Shown here piece by piece: positions 51,227 through 64,000 of a stretch of 64,000 nt of DNA. Source of the stretch: Streptomyces sp. R41. GTDB taxonomy: Bacteria; Actinomycetota; Actinomycetes; Streptomycetales; Streptomycetaceae. The DNA lies in NCBI RefSeq assembly GCF_041053055.1, contig NZ_CP163443.1:7423001-7487000 (forward strand), read 5' to 3'. The position numbers and the translations under genes are program-made. Position 1 is the first letter of the stretch; every line of letters starts with the position of its first letter. The notes under the pieces are model-generated. The model searched no databases. It was not told the origin of the DNA and saw only the letters and a program-made list of their open reading frames with translations.

Positions 51227-51413
51227 GGCCTGTCCGGCAGATCATGTCGGAGACGCGGGGCCTGGCACGCCCATCTGCGGCGTTGTCGTCGGTTGCCGAC
51301 GCTCCGCGTCGTCGCCCTCCTCCGCCTTGCAGCTGGACGCACCAGGCCCCGCTCACCTGCGGTTATGAGGCGCCGCAGCTCTCCTCCGACCTGATCCGCC
51401 GGACAGGCCCTAG
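51223..51413. mobile_element. MITE-like element flanked by CTAG
   Basis: 191 bp with ends CTAGGGCCTGTCCGGC (51223-51238) and GCCGGACAGGCCCTAG (51398-51413), exact inverted repeats including a CTAG at each outer edge. Similarity extends inwards: AGATCATGTCGGA against TCCGACCTGATCC, and GCGGGGCCTGG (51253) against CCAGGCCCCGC. No coding capacity for a transposase. CTAG is a target duplication used by some IS5-group elements, so this is probably a non-autonomous derivative. It landed at the ftsY stop, whose TAG is shared. The remaining 51414-51540 has no gene. Confidence 0.75.
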
Positions 51414-51543
51414 CGGCCGCCGGCCGTCGCTCTCTCCGCCCACGGACCGCAACCATCAATTGAGGAACCACGGCGGCGATCGGCCTGGTCCGCGAGAGAG
51501 GCGCCGGTCAGGCGCAAAATCGAGAGCAGAGCCGGTCAGGCGC

Positions 51544-51592
51544 AAAAAAGGGAAGGGCCCCGCCGCATGGTGCAGATGAGGCGGGGCCCTTC
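51544..51592 (-). terminator. rho-independent terminator of the prim-pol gene
   Basis: 13-bp stem (51552-51564 with 51580-51592). On the minus strand a run of six T follows (complement of 51544-51549). It lies 50 bases after the prim-pol stop. Confidence 0.85.
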
Positions 51593-51640
51593 GCTGTGGT
51601 CGCCCGGCGGGAGCCGGGCGCGCGACCCGTGCGCCGGGAG

Positions 51641-52303
51641 CTACACGCGCGACCGATGCGCCACGTACGCCAACGTGCCGAGCAGCAGCCGTGCCTGCGG
51701 TGGCTTCGTCGCCGAGTCCAGGGCGGGGGAACGCAGCCACTGGACCGGGCCGAGGCCGCCTCGGCCGGAGGGCGGGGCCGTGACATACGTACCGGGACCC
51801 AGGCCGTGCAGGTCGAGGGACGCGTCGTCCCAGCCCATCCGGTAGAGCAGCTCGGGGAGTTCGGCCGCCGCGCCGGGGGCGACGAAGAAGTGGGCGCGGC
51901 CGTCCGGGGTGGCCGTGACCGGTCCGAGGGGGAGCCCCATGCGTTCGAGGCGGACGAGTGCGCGGCGCCCGGCGGGTTCGGCGACCTCGATCACGTCGAA
52001 GGCGCGGCCGACCGGCAGCATCACCGCGGCCCCCGGGAACTCGGCCCAGGCCTCGGTCGCTTCGTCGAGTGTGGCGCCGGCCGGGATCGTCGGCGCGAAG
52101 TCCAGCGGGTGCGCGCCCGGTGCGGGGCAGTCGGCCTTGCCGCACGAGCACGCTCCGGCGGCGGCCCGGGCGCCCGGGACCACGTCCCAGCCCCACAGCC
52201 CGGTGAACTCGGCCACGGCGGTGCACTCCGACGAGCGGCCGCGGCGCCGTGAGCCGGGCCGGATTTCGCGCATCCCCCGACTGCTGCCGATCGTGAAGCC
52301 CAT
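51641..52303 (-). CDS. small prim-pol-like protein
   Basis: 220 residues from ATG 52303, good RBS. Resembles the N-terminal domain of bifunctional primase-polymerases: WGWDVVPGARAAAGACSCGK, CPAPGAHPLDFAPTIPAG, a GRAFDVIEVAEPAGRRAL strand-helix and GTYVTAPPSGRGGLGPV. Two Cys pairs (CSCGKADC) may bind zinc. No helicase domain follows, so the protein is a short form, common beside nsdA in Streptomyces. Priming activity is unproven. Confidence 0.8.
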   Translation of the reverse strand: MGFTIGSSRGMREIRPGSRRRGRSSECTAVAEFTGLWGWDVVPGARAAAGACSCGKADCPAPGAHPLDFAPTIPAGATLDEATEAWAEFPGAAVMLPVGRAFDVIEVAEPAGRRALVRLERMGLPLGPVTATPDGRAHFFVAPGAAAELPELLYRMGWDDASLDLHGLGPGTYVTAPPSGRGGLGPVQWLRSPALDSATKPPQARLLLGTLAYVAHRSRV

Positions 52304-52750
52304 GCCCCCTCCAACGGGTTCGACGCACCGGTGGTTACGTTAGGAAACCGGAACGTGACCCTCTGTTCCCGACTTCCCGTGCCGCGCGGTCCAGGCGGCG
52401 CTTTGTGGTGCCCCGGGTGGTGCGCTCGACATCGTGCGCCCCGGCGCACATCGCTCCGCCGCACTCCCGGTCGTCCTATGTCAAGTGAATCGCGCGCAGG
52501 CGACCCGGAGTTCATTCGAAGGGGTGGCGAATGGTGGCGTTTGCGGGATCGCCATGGCTGGACGGGTGATCGTAGGATTACTTTGAGTGCACGAGTCCTG
52601 GGGACGTGTGCACTCGTGGGTATGCCAAGGGCAAGTCGGCTTCCCGTTCGAAGGGTGAGAACTGCCGGACGCGCGGCCGTATTTACCGGCATTCTGATAG
52701 GGCTTGGGCGCACGCAGCGTGCAAGTGGTCTCAGGGATGGGGGCGTTCCA
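52304..52750. other. divergent promoter region of prim-pol gene and nsdA
   Basis: 447 bases with no supported gene, although the nsdA frame stays open upstream. It carries an 8-bp dyad GAGTGCAC (52585-52592) and GTGCACTC (52608-52615), overlapping a second, CACGAGT/ACTCGTG (52591-52597, 52612-52618); these are candidate operator sites for a developmental regulator. Confidence 0.5.
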
Positions 52751-54226
52751 GTGGGCGGCAACGGCGAAAGCGGGACGAACGCTGACAAGCGCCCCAATGA
52801 GCTGCTCGGCTCGTGGTTCGTGCGCAGCGGTTGGTCGAAGGGCGAGCTCGCGCGTCAAGTGAACCGCAGGGCCCGCCAGTTGGGGGCCAATCACATCTCC
52901 ACGGACACCTCGCGGGTGCGCCGCTGGCTGGACGGGGAGAACCCGCGGGAGCCGATCCCGCGAATCCTGTCCGAGCTGTTCTCCGAGCGTTTCGGCTGTG
53001 TCGTCGCCGTAGAGGACCTCGGCCTGCGCGCCGCCCACCAGTCACCGTCCGTGTCCGGCGTCGACCTGCCCTGGACGGGCCCGCAGACCGTGGCGCTGAT
53101 CAGTGAGTACTCGCGCAGCGACCTGATGCTGGCGCGCCGCGGCTTCCTCGGCAGCTCACTGGCCCTCTCCGCCGGCCCGGCGCTCATCGAGCCCATGCAG
53201 CGCTGGCTCGTGCCCACGCCCACAGCGCCGCACGAGGAGCCCGAGCCCCCGGCCTCGACCCGCCGCGGCGGCCGGCTCTCCAAGCCGGAGCTGGACCTCC
53301 TGGAGTCCACCACGGTGATGTTCCGGCAGTGGGACGCCCAGTGCGGCGGCGGTCTGCGCCGCAAGGCGATCGTCGGGCAACTGCACGAGGTGACGGACCT
53401 GCTGCAGGAGCCCCAGCCCGCCGCGACCAACAAACGCCTGTTCAAGGTCGCCGCGGAGCTGGCCGAACTGGCGGGCTGGATGAGCTACGACGTGGGGCTC
53501 CAGCCCACCGCGCAGAAGTACTTCGTGCTCGCCCTGCACGCCGCCAAGGAAGCGGGCGACAAGCCGCTCGGCTCGTACATCCTCTCCAGCATGAGCCGCC
53601 AGATGATCCATCTCGGCCGGCCCGACGACGCCCTGGAACTCATCCATCTCGCGCAGTACGGAAGCCGTGACTGCGCGAGCCCGCGCACCCAGTCGATGCT
53701 GTATGCGATGGAGGCCCGCGCCTACGCCAACATGGGCCAGCCAGGAAAGTGCAAGCGGGCCGTCCGGATGGCCGAGGACACCTTCGCCGACGTCCATGAG
53801 TGGGACGACCCGGACCCCGACTGGATCCGGTTCTTCTCGAAGGCCGAGCTGTACGGCGAGAACTCGCACTCCTACCGTGACCTCGCCTACGTCGCCGGGC
53901 GCAGCCCCACGTACGCGTCCATGGCCGAGCCCCTGATGCAGGAGGCCGTCGACCGCTTCGGCAAGGACCAGGAGCACCAGCGTTCGTACGCACTCAACCT
54001 CATCGGCATGGCCACCGTGCACCTCCTGCAGCGCGAGCCCGCGCAGAGCGCGGTGCTGGCCAAGGAGGCGATGACGGTCGCCAAGAAGGTGCGCTCCGAG
54101 CGCGTCAACACTCGTATCCGAAAGACGGTCGACACGGCGGCCCGCGACTTCGGGGACCTCGCCGAGGTCATCGACCTCACCGACCAGCTCGCCATCGACC
54201 TGCCCGAGACCGCCGAGGCGGTCTGA
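52751..54226 (+). CDS. nsdA: negative regulator of development and antibiotic production NsdA
   Basis: 491 residues from GTG 52751, behind GGATGGGGG. N-terminal half has a helix-turn-helix-like segment WSKGELARQVNRRARQLGAN...STDTSRVRRWLDGENPR (about 27-68), then RRGFLGSSLALSAGPALIEP. C-terminal half (about 175-490) is TPR-like (LQPTAQKYFVLALHAAKEAG, YAMEARAYANMGQPGKCKRA). Matches NsdA of S. coelicolor, whose loss increases sporulation and antibiotic output; the mechanism is not settled. A longer frame upstream enters the promoter. Confidence 0.9.
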   Translation: MGGNGESGTNADKRPNELLGSWFVRSGWSKGELARQVNRRARQLGANHISTDTSRVRRWLDGENPREPIPRILSELFSERFGCVVAVEDLGLRAAHQSPSVSGVDLPWTGPQTVALISEYSRSDLMLARRGFLGSSLALSAGPALIEPMQRWLVPTPTAPHEEPEPPASTRRGGRLSKPELDLLESTTVMFRQWDAQCGGGLRRKAIVGQLHEVTDLLQEPQPAATNKRLFKVAAELAELAGWMSYDVGLQPTAQKYFVLALHAAKEAGDKPLGSYILSSMSRQMIHLGRPDDALELIHLAQYGSRDCASPRTQSMLYAMEARAYANMGQPGKCKRAVRMAEDTFADVHEWDDPDPDWIRFFSKAELYGENSHSYRDLAYVAGRSPTYASMAEPLMQEAVDRFGKDQEHQRSYALNLIGMATVHLLQREPAQSAVLAKEAMTVAKKVRSERVNTRIRKTVDTAARDFGDLAEVIDLTDQLAIDLPETAEAV

Positions 54227-54407
54227 ATCGGCCGCGCAAGCGGCCCCGGCCCAGTACTCCGGCCACGGCCGGCTGTCCCGAACTGCCCGACTCGGCTCCC
54301 CCATGCCAGGTCATCGGACGGCCGACCGTGGCCGGTTTATTCGCCTTCGAAGAAGGTTGCGCCACGATAACGATCGCTCGGCCCGGTATCTGGCAGTTCA
54401 TGGACGC

Positions 54408-54443
54408 GTAACACACAGGACCTCTTCGTCACTGCGGCGAAAC
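54408..54443 (+). promoter_or_regulatory. GlnR box upstream of amtB
   Basis: GTCAC-TGCGGC-GAAAC (54428-54443) is an exact gTnAC-n6-GAAAC GlnR half pair. A weaker pair GTAAC-ACACAG-GACCT (54408-54423) precedes it. GlnR activates amtB-glnK-glnD under nitrogen limitation in Streptomyces. The remaining 54227-54407 and 54444-54561 carry the promoter and leader. Confidence 0.75.
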
Positions 54444-54561
54444 ATCGAGGGGCTTCGACGGAAACCGCGCTGCGCCAATCTCATGGCGCATAACCGGCCC
54501 GCCCCTCACGCCCACTCAGGCTTCGCCCGCACGGGGCCGTACCAACGACGAGGAGACGCCG

Positions 54562-56234
<1,673 letters not shown>

Positions 56235-56275
56235 CCGGACCCGCTCAAAAGAAGAAGAAAGACAGGAGTCGCTGG

Positions 56276-58723
56276 GTGACGAGTACGGACATGCGTACGG
56301 AAGCAGAGGACTCGGGACCCAGCGGCTACGCGGCGGCCCGGCTGCGCCTCCTCCAGGAGGGGGCGCGGTCCGGGCCGCCGCGCCGTGCCGCCCTCGCGGA
56401 ACTCACCGACGACTGGCTGACCGGCCTGTTCACCGCCGGCTCCGAAGGACTGCGCGGGGTGTCGTTGGTCGCCGTCGGCGGCTACGGACGCGGCGAACTC
56501 TCTCCCCGCAGCGACCTCGATCTGCTGCTCCTGCACGACGGCAGCGACTCCGGCGGGGTCGCCGCCCTCGCCGACCGCATCTGGTACCCCGTCTGGGACC
56601 TGGGTCTCGCTCTCGACCATTCCGTCCGTACGCCCGCCGAGGCTCGCAAGACCGCGGCCGAGGATCTCAAGGTGCAGCTGGGGCTGCTGGACGCCCGGCA
56701 TCTCGCGGGCGACCTCGGCCTCACCGCCGGATTGCGTACGGCCGTCCTCGCCGACTGGCGGAACCTTGCGCCGAAACGTCTCCCCGAACTCCAGGAACTG
56801 TGCGCCGAACGGGCCGAGCGCCAGGGCGAGCTGCAGTACCTCCTCGAACCGGACCTGAAGGAGGCGCGCGGCGGCTTGCGCGACGCCACCGCCCTGCGCG
56901 CCGTCGCCGCCTCCTGGCTCGCGGACGCGCCCCGCGAGGGCCTCTCGGACGCCCGGCGCAGGCTCCTGGACGTACGCGACGCACTGCATCTCACCACCGG
57001 ACGCGCCACCGACCGCCTCTCCCTCCAGGAGCAGGACCAGGTCGCCGCGGAACTGGGGCTGCTGGACGCCGACACCCTGCTGCGCCAGGTGTACGAGGCC
57101 GCGCGCGTCGTCTCGTACGCCAGTGACGTCACCTGGCGCGAGGTGGGGCGCGTGCTGCGTTCGCGCGCTGTGCGTCCGCGGTTGCGCGCCATGCTCGGCG
57201 GCGGCGCCAAGCCCGCCGCGGAGCGCTCCCCGCTCGCCGAGGGTGTGGTCGAGATGGACGGCGAGGTGGTCCTCGCCCGGGCCGCACGACCCGAGCGCGA
57301 TCCCGTACTCCCGCTCCGCGCCGCGGCCGCGGCGGCACAGGCGGGGCTCCCGCTGTCCCTGCACGCCGTACGGCGCATGGCCGCCGCGGCGCGCCCCCTG
57401 CCCGCGCCCTGGCCCGCCGAAGCCCGCGAACAGCTCGTCACGCTCCTCGGCTCCGGCCGCCCGACCGTCGAGGTCTGGGAGGCGCTGGAGGCGGAGGGCC
57501 TGATCACCCGGCTCCTGCCCGACTGGGAGCGGGTCCGCTGCCGGCCGCAGCGCAACGCCGTGCACATCTGGACCGTCGACCGCCACCTCATCGAGACGGC
57601 CGTCCGCGCCTCCGAGCTCACCCGCCGCGTGGGTCGCCCCGACCTCCTGCTCGTGGCTTCCCTGCTGCACGACATCGGCAAGGGCTGGCCCGGCGACCAC
57701 TCCGTGGCGGGCGAGATCATCGCGCGGGACGTCGCCGCCCGGATCGGCTTCGACCGCGCGGACGTGGCGGTGCTCGCCGCCCTCGTACGCCACCATCTGT
57801 TGCTCGTCGACACCGCGACCCGGCGTGACCTGGAGGACCCGGCCACGGTCCGCTCGGTCGCCGAGGCGGTCGGCTCGCAGGGCACCCTCGAACTGCTGCA
57901 CGCCCTGACCGAGGCGGACGCGCTGGCCACCGGCCCCGCCGCCTGGTCCTCGTGGCGCGGTTCCCTCGTCGCCGACCTGGTCAAGCGGGTCTCGGCCGTG
58001 CTCGCCGGGGACGCCCCCGAGGAGCCCGAGGACGCGGCGCCCACGGCCGAGCAGGAGCGGCTCGCGATCGAGGCGTTCCGGACGGGCGGGCCCGTACTGG
58101 CGCTGCGCGCGCAGACCGAGCCGCCGGCCGAGGAGACCGCCGGCGATCCGGAGCCGCTGGGCGTGGAGCTCCTCATCGCCGTGCCCGACCAGCCCGGTGT
58201 GCTCCCCGTGGTCGCGGGCGTCCTCGCCATGCACCGGCTGACCGTCCGCACCGCCGAGCTGCGCGCCCTCGACCTGCCCGACGGCGTGGAGGGCTCGGTG
58301 CTGCTGCTCAACTGGCGGGTCGCCGCCGAGTACGGCTCCCTGCCGCAGGCCGCCCGCCTGCGCGCCGATCTCGTACGCGCCCTGGACGGCTCCCTCGACA
58401 TCACGGCCAGGCTCGCCGAACGGGACGCCGCCTACCCCCGCCGCCGGGGGACGGTCGCGCCGCCGCCCCGTGTGACGGTCGCCTCGGCGGCCTCCCGCCA
58501 CGCCACGGTCATCGAGGTCCGCGCCCATGACGCCCCCGGCCTGCTGCACCGCATCGGGCGGGCCCTGGAGGACGCGAACGTCCGGGTGCGGAGCATGCAC
58601 GTCTCCACGCTCGGCGCGAACGCGGTGGACGCCTTCTACGTGACCGGCACGAAGGGCGCGCCCCTGCCGGGGGAGGAGGCGGCTTCGGTGGCCGGCGCCC
58701 TGGAGGAGACGCTGCGGGGCTAG
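56276..58723 (+). CDS. glnD: PII uridylyl/adenylyltransferase
   Basis: 815 residues from GTG 56276, 41 bases after glnK. Nucleotidyltransferase motif VAVGGYGRGELSPRSDLDLL (about 64-83), helical linker, HD phosphohydrolase domain VASLLHDIGKGWPGDHS (about 460-476), and two C-terminal ACT domains (about 620-700 and 740-810) that read glutamine. Modifies and demodifies GlnK Tyr51. In Streptomyces it adenylylates rather than uridylylates. Confidence 0.95.
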   Translation: MTSTDMRTEAEDSGPSGYAAARLRLLQEGARSGPPRRAALAELTDDWLTGLFTAGSEGLRGVSLVAVGGYGRGELSPRSDLDLLLLHDGSDSGGVAALADRIWYPVWDLGLALDHSVRTPAEARKTAAEDLKVQLGLLDARHLAGDLGLTAGLRTAVLADWRNLAPKRLPELQELCAERAERQGELQYLLEPDLKEARGGLRDATALRAVAASWLADAPREGLSDARRRLLDVRDALHLTTGRATDRLSLQEQDQVAAELGLLDADTLLRQVYEAARVVSYASDVTWREVGRVLRSRAVRPRLRAMLGGGAKPAAERSPLAEGVVEMDGEVVLARAARPERDPVLPLRAAAAAAQAGLPLSLHAVRRMAAAARPLPAPWPAEAREQLVTLLGSGRPTVEVWEALEAEGLITRLLPDWERVRCRPQRNAVHIWTVDRHLIETAVRASELTRRVGRPDLLLVASLLHDIGKGWPGDHSVAGEIIARDVAARIGFDRADVAVLAALVRHHLLLVDTATRRDLEDPATVRSVAEAVGSQGTLELLHALTEADALATGPAAWSSWRGSLVADLVKRVSAVLAGDAPEEPEDAAPTAEQERLAIEAFRTGGPVLALRAQTEPPAEETAGDPEPLGVELLIAVPDQPGVLPVVAGVLAMHRLTVRTAELRALDLPDGVEGSVLLLNWRVAAEYGSLPQAARLRADLVRALDGSLDITARLAERDAAYPRRRGTVAPPPRVTVASAASRHATVIEVRAHDAPGLLHRIGRALEDANVRVRSMHVSTLGANAVDAFYVTGTKGAPLPGEEAASVAGALEETLRG

Positions 58724-58734
58724 AGCCCTTGTCC

Positions 58735-58770
58735 CGTACGAGATCGGGGGGGTGCTCCCGGTCTCGTACG
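58735..58770 (+). terminator. terminator after glnD
   Basis: 14-bp stem CGTACGAGATCGGG (58735-58748) with CCCGGTCTCGTACG (58757-58770), one T-G pair, 8-base loop. Confidence 0.8.
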
Positions 58771-58856
58771 AACGCGGTGGAGACCGCACCGCACGCGGCC
58801 AGATACCCTGGAGGGCGATTCCCTTCGCCCCCGACCCCTGAGGACAGACGAGCGCC

Positions 58857-60407
58857 GTGTTCGATACTCTCTCCGATCGCCTCTCAGCGACGTTCAAGAA
58901 CCTGCGGGGCAAGGGCCGGCTGTCCGAAGCTGACATCGACGCCACCGCACGCGAGATCCGTATCGCGCTCCTCGAGGCCGACGTGGCCCTGCCGGTCGTG
59001 CGGACCTTCATCAAGAACGTCAAGGAGCGCGCGCTCGGTGCCGAGGTCTCCAAGGCGCTGAACCCGGCCCAGCAGGTTCTGAAGATCGTGAACGAGGAGC
59101 TCGTCACGATCCTCGGCGGCGAGACCCGCCGCCTCCGGTTCGCGAAGAACCCGCCCACCGTGATCATGCTCGCGGGTCTGCAGGGTGCCGGTAAGACCAC
59201 GCTCGCCGGAAAGCTCGGCAAGCACCTCAAGGACCAGGGCCACTCGCCGCTGCTGGTCGCCGCCGACCTCCAGCGCCCGAACGCCGTCACCCAGCTCAGC
59301 GTCGTCGCCGAGCGCGCGGGCGTCGCGGTCTACGCGCCCGAGCCGGGCAACGGCGTCGGTGACCCGGTCAAGGTCGCCAAGGACTCCATCGAGTTCGCGA
59401 AGACCAAGGTCCACGACATCGTGATCGTGGACACCGCCGGTCGCCTCGGCATCGACCAGGAGATGATGCAGCAGGCCGCGGACATCCGCGATGTCGTCTC
59501 CCCGGACGAGATCCTCTTCGTCGTCGACGCGATGATCGGTCAGGACGCGGTCAACACCGCCGAGGCCTTCCGCGACGGCGTCGGCTTCGACGGCGTCGTC
59601 CTGTCGAAGCTCGACGGTGACGCCCGAGGCGGCGCGGCCCTCTCCATCGCGTCGGTCACCGGCAAGCCGATCATGTTCGCGTCGAACGGCGAGAAGCTCG
59701 ACGACTTCGACGCCTTCCACCCGGACCGGATGGCCTCCCGCATCCTCGACCTGGGGGACCTGCTCACCCTGATCGAGCAGGCGGAGAAGACGTTCAGCCA
59801 AGAAGAGGCCGAGAAGATGGCCTCCAAGCTGGCGTCCAAGAAGGGCCAGGACTTCACCCTGGACGACTTCCTGGCCCAGATGGAGCAGGTCCGGAAGATG
59901 GGCAGCATCAGCAAGCTGCTCGGCATGCTTCCGGGCATGGGCCAGATCAAGGACCAGATCAACAACCTCGACGAGCGCGACGTCGACCGCACGGCCGCGA
60001 TCATCAAGTCGATGACCCCGGCCGAGCGCCAGGAACCGACGATCATCAACGGCTCGCGCCGCGCGCGTATCGCCAAGGGCTCCGGCGTCGACGTCAGCGC
60101 GGTCAAGGGCCTGGTCGAGCGCTTCTTCGAGGCCCGCAAGATGATGTCCCGGATGGCTCAGGGCGGCGGCATGCCCGGGATGCCCGGGATGCCGGGCATG
60201 GGCGGCGGCCCCGGCCGCACCAAGAAGAAGGCGAAGCAGGCCAAGGGCAAGCAGCGCTCCGGCAACCCGATGAAGCGCAAGCAGCAGGAGCTCGAGGAGG
60301 CGCAGCGCCGCGAGGCGGGCGCCCAGGGTGGCAATGCGTTCGGTCTGCCGCAGCAGGGCGGCCAGGACTTCGAGCTGCCGGACGAGTTCAAGAAGTTCAT
60401 GGGCTGA
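58857..60407 (+). CDS. ffh: signal recognition particle protein Ffh
   Basis: 516 residues from GTG 58857. Binds 4.5S RNA and signal peptides on ribosomes, with FtsY (50015). N domain (MFDTLSDRLSATFKNLRGKG), G domain MLAGLQGAGKTTLAGKLGKH, DTAGRLGIDQEMMQQ, TKLDGDARGG-type SKLDGDARGGAAL, and M domain from about 325 with TPAERQEPTIINGSRRARIA. The Met-rich C-terminus (MPGMPGMPGMGGGPG) binds hydrophobic signal peptides. Usual length; followed by a terminator. Confidence 0.96.
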   Translation: MFDTLSDRLSATFKNLRGKGRLSEADIDATAREIRIALLEADVALPVVRTFIKNVKERALGAEVSKALNPAQQVLKIVNEELVTILGGETRRLRFAKNPPTVIMLAGLQGAGKTTLAGKLGKHLKDQGHSPLLVAADLQRPNAVTQLSVVAERAGVAVYAPEPGNGVGDPVKVAKDSIEFAKTKVHDIVIVDTAGRLGIDQEMMQQAADIRDVVSPDEILFVVDAMIGQDAVNTAEAFRDGVGFDGVVLSKLDGDARGGAALSIASVTGKPIMFASNGEKLDDFDAFHPDRMASRILDLGDLLTLIEQAEKTFSQEEAEKMASKLASKKGQDFTLDDFLAQMEQVRKMGSISKLLGMLPGMGQIKDQINNLDERDVDRTAAIIKSMTPAERQEPTIINGSRRARIAKGSGVDVSAVKGLVERFFEARKMMSRMAQGGGMPGMPGMPGMGGGPGRTKKKAKQAKGKQRSGNPMKRKQQELEEAQRREAGAQGGNAFGLPQQGGQDFELPDEFKKFMG

Positions 60408-60442
60408 CGTTTTTCTTCGTACGGGCGATCGCGCCGGTACGT

Positions 60443-60480
60443 CACTGGGGGCGCCCCTCGTCCGAGGGGCGCCCCCAGTG
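60443..60480 (+). terminator. terminator after ffh
   Basis: Perfect 18-bp stem (60443-60460 with 60463-60480), 2-base loop, followed by TGTTGTGT. Confidence 0.9.
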
Positions 60481-60527
60481 TGTTGTGTGCGGGTGCTGGC
60501 GGGCGTTTCGTGTCGTAACGTCCAGAT

Positions 60528-62453
<1,926 letters not shown>

Positions 62454-62467
62454 GGCGGGCTTCGCCC

Positions 62468-62483
62468 CGCCCCGTAAGGGGCG
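62468..62483. terminator. small hairpin after ftsH
   Basis: 6-bp stem CGCCCC/GGGGCG with a GTAA loop in the common Streptomyces intergenic motif (CCCCGTAAGGGGCG), 15 bases past the ftsH stop. Confidence 0.65.
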
Positions 62484-62521
62484 CGGGGAACTGCGCGACC
62501 AGCCCCCACCCACCCGCAGCC

Positions 62522-62600
62522 GAAGAACGACCCAGCGGGGTCTGGGGCGCAGCCCCAGATGCGGGACGGGTAGGGGAGGAGGGGGCGAAAAACGCCTGCG
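62522..62600. repeat. third copy of the intergenic repeat arm
   Basis: GAAGAACGACCCAGCGGGGT, GGGGCGCAGCCCCAGATGCG and GGGACGGGTAGGGGAGGAGG match the right arm of the inverted repeat at 22601-22670 in the same orientation, including GGGGGCGAAAAACG. Dispersed copy in the spacer between convergent genes. Confidence 0.75.
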
Positions 62601-62603
62601 ACC

Positions 62604-64000
<1,397 letters not shown>

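Overview
The window is chromosomal DNA from a Streptomyces or very close relative. It is very GC-rich, uses many GTG starts, and carries a typical Streptomyces gene set: ndgR, hupS with a lysine-repeat tail, nsdA, a SARP/AfsR-type regulator, glcP, F420 synthesis (cofC), and the order smc, glcP, ftsY, nsdA, amtB-glnK-glnD, ffh. Everything here is read directly from sequence; family assignments come from recognised motifs, with no database search.

Layout. (1) 1-7.2 kb: 3' end of gltX, a frameshifted secreted-protein pseudogene, a HAD hydrolase with a broken copy of its own 5' end just upstream, a five-tRNA Gln/Glu cluster, a divergent MerR/DUF4188 pair, then ndgR divergent from leuCD. (2) 7.4-15.5 kb: hupS, cofC, an acyltransferase-gpsA pair, ddl, a lipoprotein, a small Lrp-type sensor and thiL-thiD. 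(3) 15.5-20.1 kb: accessory FAD monooxygenase and large SARP regulator, flanked and penetrated by a CGTAAGCG/AAGCGTTTGCG repeat family. (4) 20.2-36 kb: translation, DNA repair and cofactor genes (rpmB, DAK2 protein, recG, rsmD, coaD, DUF177, rpmF, rnc, mutM), interrupted by a translationally coupled HSP90-TPR gene pair and a decayed insertion between rnc and mutM. (5) 36-40.5 kb: accessory stretch with an HxlR/flavodoxin pair, small hypothetical genes, truncated genes and a tyrosine-recombinase C-terminal remnant, suggesting a dead integrative element. (6) 40.5-64 kb: acyP, an smc with a long hinge insertion, glcP, an NCS1 permease with an LLM oxidoreductase, ftsY ending exactly in a MITE-like element, a prim-pol protein, nsdA, a GlnR-type nitrogen operon amtB-glnK-glnD, ffh, ftsH, a methyltransferase and the start of an archaeal/eukaryotic-type prolyl-tRNA synthetase.

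The genes form several functional groups: leucine synthesis under NdgR; secretory and membrane targeting (ftsY, ffh, ftsH); nitrogen sensing (amtB-glnK-glnD behind a GlnR box); thiamine phosphorylation (thiL-thiD); and ribosome or RNA maturation with DNA repair (rpmF, rnc, mutM). The most unusual signals are the HSP90-TPR pair, the repeat family that has entered a coding region in frame, the SMC hinge insertion, the CTAG-flanked MITE at the ftsY stop codon and paired glcP operators.
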